A stretch of 6,809 bases of DNA from DASRSE01 sp035656655 (GTDB lineage: Bacteria > Planctomycetota > Planctomycetia > Pirellulales > DASRSE01), in the NCBI GenBank assembly GCA_035656655.1, contig DASRSE010000004.1:1-6809 (forward strand), read 5' to 3'. The notes under the pieces are model-generated. The model did not search any database. It saw only the letters and a program-made list of their open reading frames with translations, and was not told where the DNA came from. A program made the translations under genes and the position numbers. Within the stretch, counting starts at the first letter, position 1; each line of letters begins with the position of its first letter. Positions 5,328 through 6,809 of the stretch are shown piece by piece.

Positions 5328-6665
5328 TCACCGTTTGGCGGCGGCATCCAACTCAGCCATCTTAAACCGCTCGCTGAGGATATAGGGCTGCTCTCGGTCG
5401 ATCCAATGACCATAGGTGGTGACGACGAACGTCCCGTCGCGCAGCAGTTCCACCCCCGGATACGCGCAATCGCGAGTGAGATAGTTTTTCTTGAAGCGAA
5501 TTCGATATTGGCCTTGGCCTTGCTGCTTCAAGTCGTCGTATTTGCCGATCCAACCGACCCAATCGCCATTGGTGGGGCTATGGGTGCCTTTTACCTCGAC
5601 ATCGCGAAACGAGATAAAGAGTCGGCCATCGGGCGCATATCTCGCCGTGTGGCGGTCGCCGTTTAAGGATGCGGCCAGCGGGCGCGGCGCCGTCCAAGTT
5701 TGCCCCTCATCGTCCGAAAAAATAACGTGCGCGTTCTCCACGCGAAAGTTTTCTCGCAGCAAGACCGCGATCTGCTTTCCGTCGGGCGAACGAATCGCCC
5801 CGGGCTCGCACAGAAAGGTTTTGTCCGATTTCAGGATCGCGACCGGCTCGGACCAGGTGAGCCCGCCATCGTTCGAGAGCGTTTTATAGACGGTGGAGAT
5901 TTTCGTCGCCTTGCCGCCGGCGTGCAGATAATGGCCATCGTCGTGAAACAAGCCGAGATAGCGGCCGGGCGCTGTCTTCAACGCGATGACCGACGCCATC
6001 ACGACCAGACCGCCCCAATCTCCGACCGGCTTCAGCTCGGACCAAGTCGCGCCATCGTCTTCGCTCACGGCCAGCCGAACCGGAAATCGTCCGCTAAACA
6101 AGATGACTCGCTTCTTGCCGGCCGCATCGACCACGCGATGCAAGGTCGGCGTTTCTTGCGACGACTCCCAATTCTTCGGCGTGGGCAAACGATCTGACCA
6201 GGTGAGCCCGCCATCGGTGCTCCGCTTGTAGTAAAGGGGGCCGCGGCCATGGCCGCCGGGATAAACGCAGAGGATCGTTTTGCCGTCTTCCAGCAGCAAG
6301 GTGCTTGGGTGGCCGAGATATTGCCCCGGCTCGCGATCGACGACGACTTGACGCTGCGCCTGGTCGTTGAAATCAATCACCGGCAAGGTAAACGAAGGCG
6401 GTTGCGCAGGATCGACCAGCAGCAGGGGCGCGACGCGCGCTGCGTCTGGCTGGACAGGCGCGCTCGCCGGCGCGGCCGCCTGGACGAACCTCGCGCCGCC
6501 GATGAGAGAGAGCACTGCGCATCCCGCGAGCGCGCATTTCGCGCCGCTGTGGAACCAACGAATTTCGCCGCGCCGCGCGGTCGGTCGAATTGTCGTGCTG
6601 CCTTGGCGCGCTCGGAATCTGGCGCTGCGCGCGATTGCAAGCATGGCGTTGATCGAGGCTGTCAT
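5328..6665 (-). CDS. Secreted sialidase-like BNR/Asp-box beta-propeller protein
   Basis: The 445-residue product has a long basic N-region, then a hydrophobic stretch CALAGCAVLSLIGGA (44-58) and VQAAAPA, so export with cleavage near residues 63-65 is likely. Four perfect Asp-boxes (SxDxGxTW) are at 149-156, 201-208, 264-271 and 317-324, the hallmark of the six-bladed sialidase/BNR propeller. The known family hydrolyses terminal sialic acids or related sugars from glycans. The usual N-terminal RIP arginine motif is not seen. At its expected place is YLGHPSTLLLEDGKTILCVY (116-135), followed by YPGGHGRGPLYYKR. CAYPGVELLRDGTFVVTTYG (400-419) resembles the C-terminal sialidase segment that carries the catalytic tyrosine, making Y402 a candidate. 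Sialidase activity is therefore uncertain. The start is not fixed by a Shine-Dalgarno: ATG 6665, ATG 6644 and GTG 6740 are all in frame, and I chose 6665. Confidence 0.85.
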   Translation of the reverse strand: MTASINAMLAIARSARFRARQGSTTIRPTARRGEIRWFHSGAKCALAGCAVLSLIGGARFVQAAAPASAPVQPDAARVAPLLLVDPAQPPSFTLPVIDFNDQAQRQVVVDREPGQYLGHPSTLLLEDGKTILCVYPGGHGRGPLYYKRSTDGGLTWSDRLPTPKNWESSQETPTLHRVVDAAGKKRVILFSGRFPVRLAVSEDDGATWSELKPVGDWGGLVVMASVIALKTAPGRYLGLFHDDGHYLHAGGKATKISTVYKTLSNDGGLTWSEPVAILKSDKTFLCEPGAIRSPDGKQIAVLLRENFRVENAHVIFSDDEGQTWTAPRPLAASLNGDRHTARYAPDGRLFISFRDVEVKGTHSPTNGDWVGWIGKYDDLKQQGQGQYRIRFKKNYLTRDCAYPGVELLRDGTFVVTTYGHWIDREQPYILSERFKMAELDAAAKR

Positions 6666-6720
6666 TGCGAAAAATGGATGAAAAGAGGATGGCGCCAATG
6701 CGAAGAGCCGAGCAATCTTG

Positions 6721-6750
6721 CTGACCGGCCCACTGGCCACTGATTGTCAG
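6721..6750. repeat. Imperfect palindrome upstream of the sialidase-like gene
   Basis: Perfect 5-bp arms, CTGAC (6721-6725) and GTCAG (6746-6750), enclose a second inverted pair, GGCC (6727-6730) and GGCC (6735-6738), with a CACT loop. It could form a branched or bulged hairpin. There is no T-run. It may be part of a dispersed intergenic element or an operator; the sequence alone does not tell. Confidence 0.4.
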
Positions 6751-6778
6751 AATAGCCAAGGTTTAGGCCCGGAAACAA
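6749..6778 (-). promoter_or_regulatory. Weak candidate promoter of the sialidase-like gene
   Basis: On the minus strand TTGTTT (6773-6778) and TATTCT (6749-6754) are separated by 18 bases. They match three and four of six sigma70 consensus positions. The -10 overlaps the right arm of the palindrome at 6721-6750. If used, transcription would begin near 6742. This would make the GTG at 6740 almost leaderless and favour the ATG at 6665 or 6644. The rest of 6666-6809 shows no gene. Confidence 0.2.
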
Positions 6779-6809
6779 GGCGTCCGAGCTTATTTTGAGA
6801 GGAATCATT

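Noticed and set aside
5048..5413. N-terminal extension of the HEAT/TPR gene back to an ATG at 5413
   Set aside because: The extra 122 residues lie before a signal sequence, overlap the end of the neighbouring gene, and have no family resemblance. The ATG at 5047 has a plausible ribosome site.
4755..5666. A 303-residue plus-strand open frame across the gap between the two minus-strand genes
   Set aside because: It overlaps the 5' end of the HEAT/TPR gene and the 3' end of the sialidase-like gene antisense, has no domain signature, and changes composition along its length.

Overview
The window looks like chromosomal DNA from a planctomycete, most likely in or near the Pirellulales. No taxonomic marker gene is present, so this is inference. 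It rests on high GC, weak or absent Shine-Dalgarno sites at several starts, many secreted proteins with long signal-peptide n-regions, a sialidase-like BNR protein, a HEAT/TPR secreted protein with a low-complexity tail, and palindromic GC-rich intergenic repeats containing GTAGGGTG/CACCCTAC.

Layout. Positions 1-297 are non-coding and hold a cluster of GC-rich, partly palindromic repeats. Positions 298-497 are the leader of the first gene. Three plus-strand genes follow: a secreted serine hydrolase of the class C beta-lactamase-like fold (498-1613), a small membrane-anchored protein of unknown function (1706-2254), and a cytoplasmic SAM-dependent methyltransferase (2342-2956). A 45-bp convergent gap leads to two minus-strand genes: a 681-residue exported HEAT/TPR protein (3002-5047) and, upstream of it on the same strand, a secreted sialidase-like beta-propeller protein (5328-6665). 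The right edge (6666-6809) is the upstream region of that last gene and holds an imperfect palindrome.

How the genes fit together. Nothing ties the five genes into one pathway. Four of the five products appear to be exported or membrane-anchored, and the sialidase-like protein and serine hydrolase fit the envelope and scavenging lifestyle of planctomycetes. The three plus-strand genes have gaps of 92 and 87 bp, so read-through is possible but tight operon coupling is not shown. The two minus-strand genes are 280 bp apart and probably separately transcribed.

I found no phage, transposase, CRISPR array, tRNA or rRNA, and no convincing undescribed system. The points most worth a second look are the nested repeat cluster at the left edge, the sialidase-like protein with four perfect Asp-boxes but no canonical RIP arginine motif, the uncharacterised membrane-anchored protein, and an inverted repeat over the candidate promoter of the HEAT/TPR gene.
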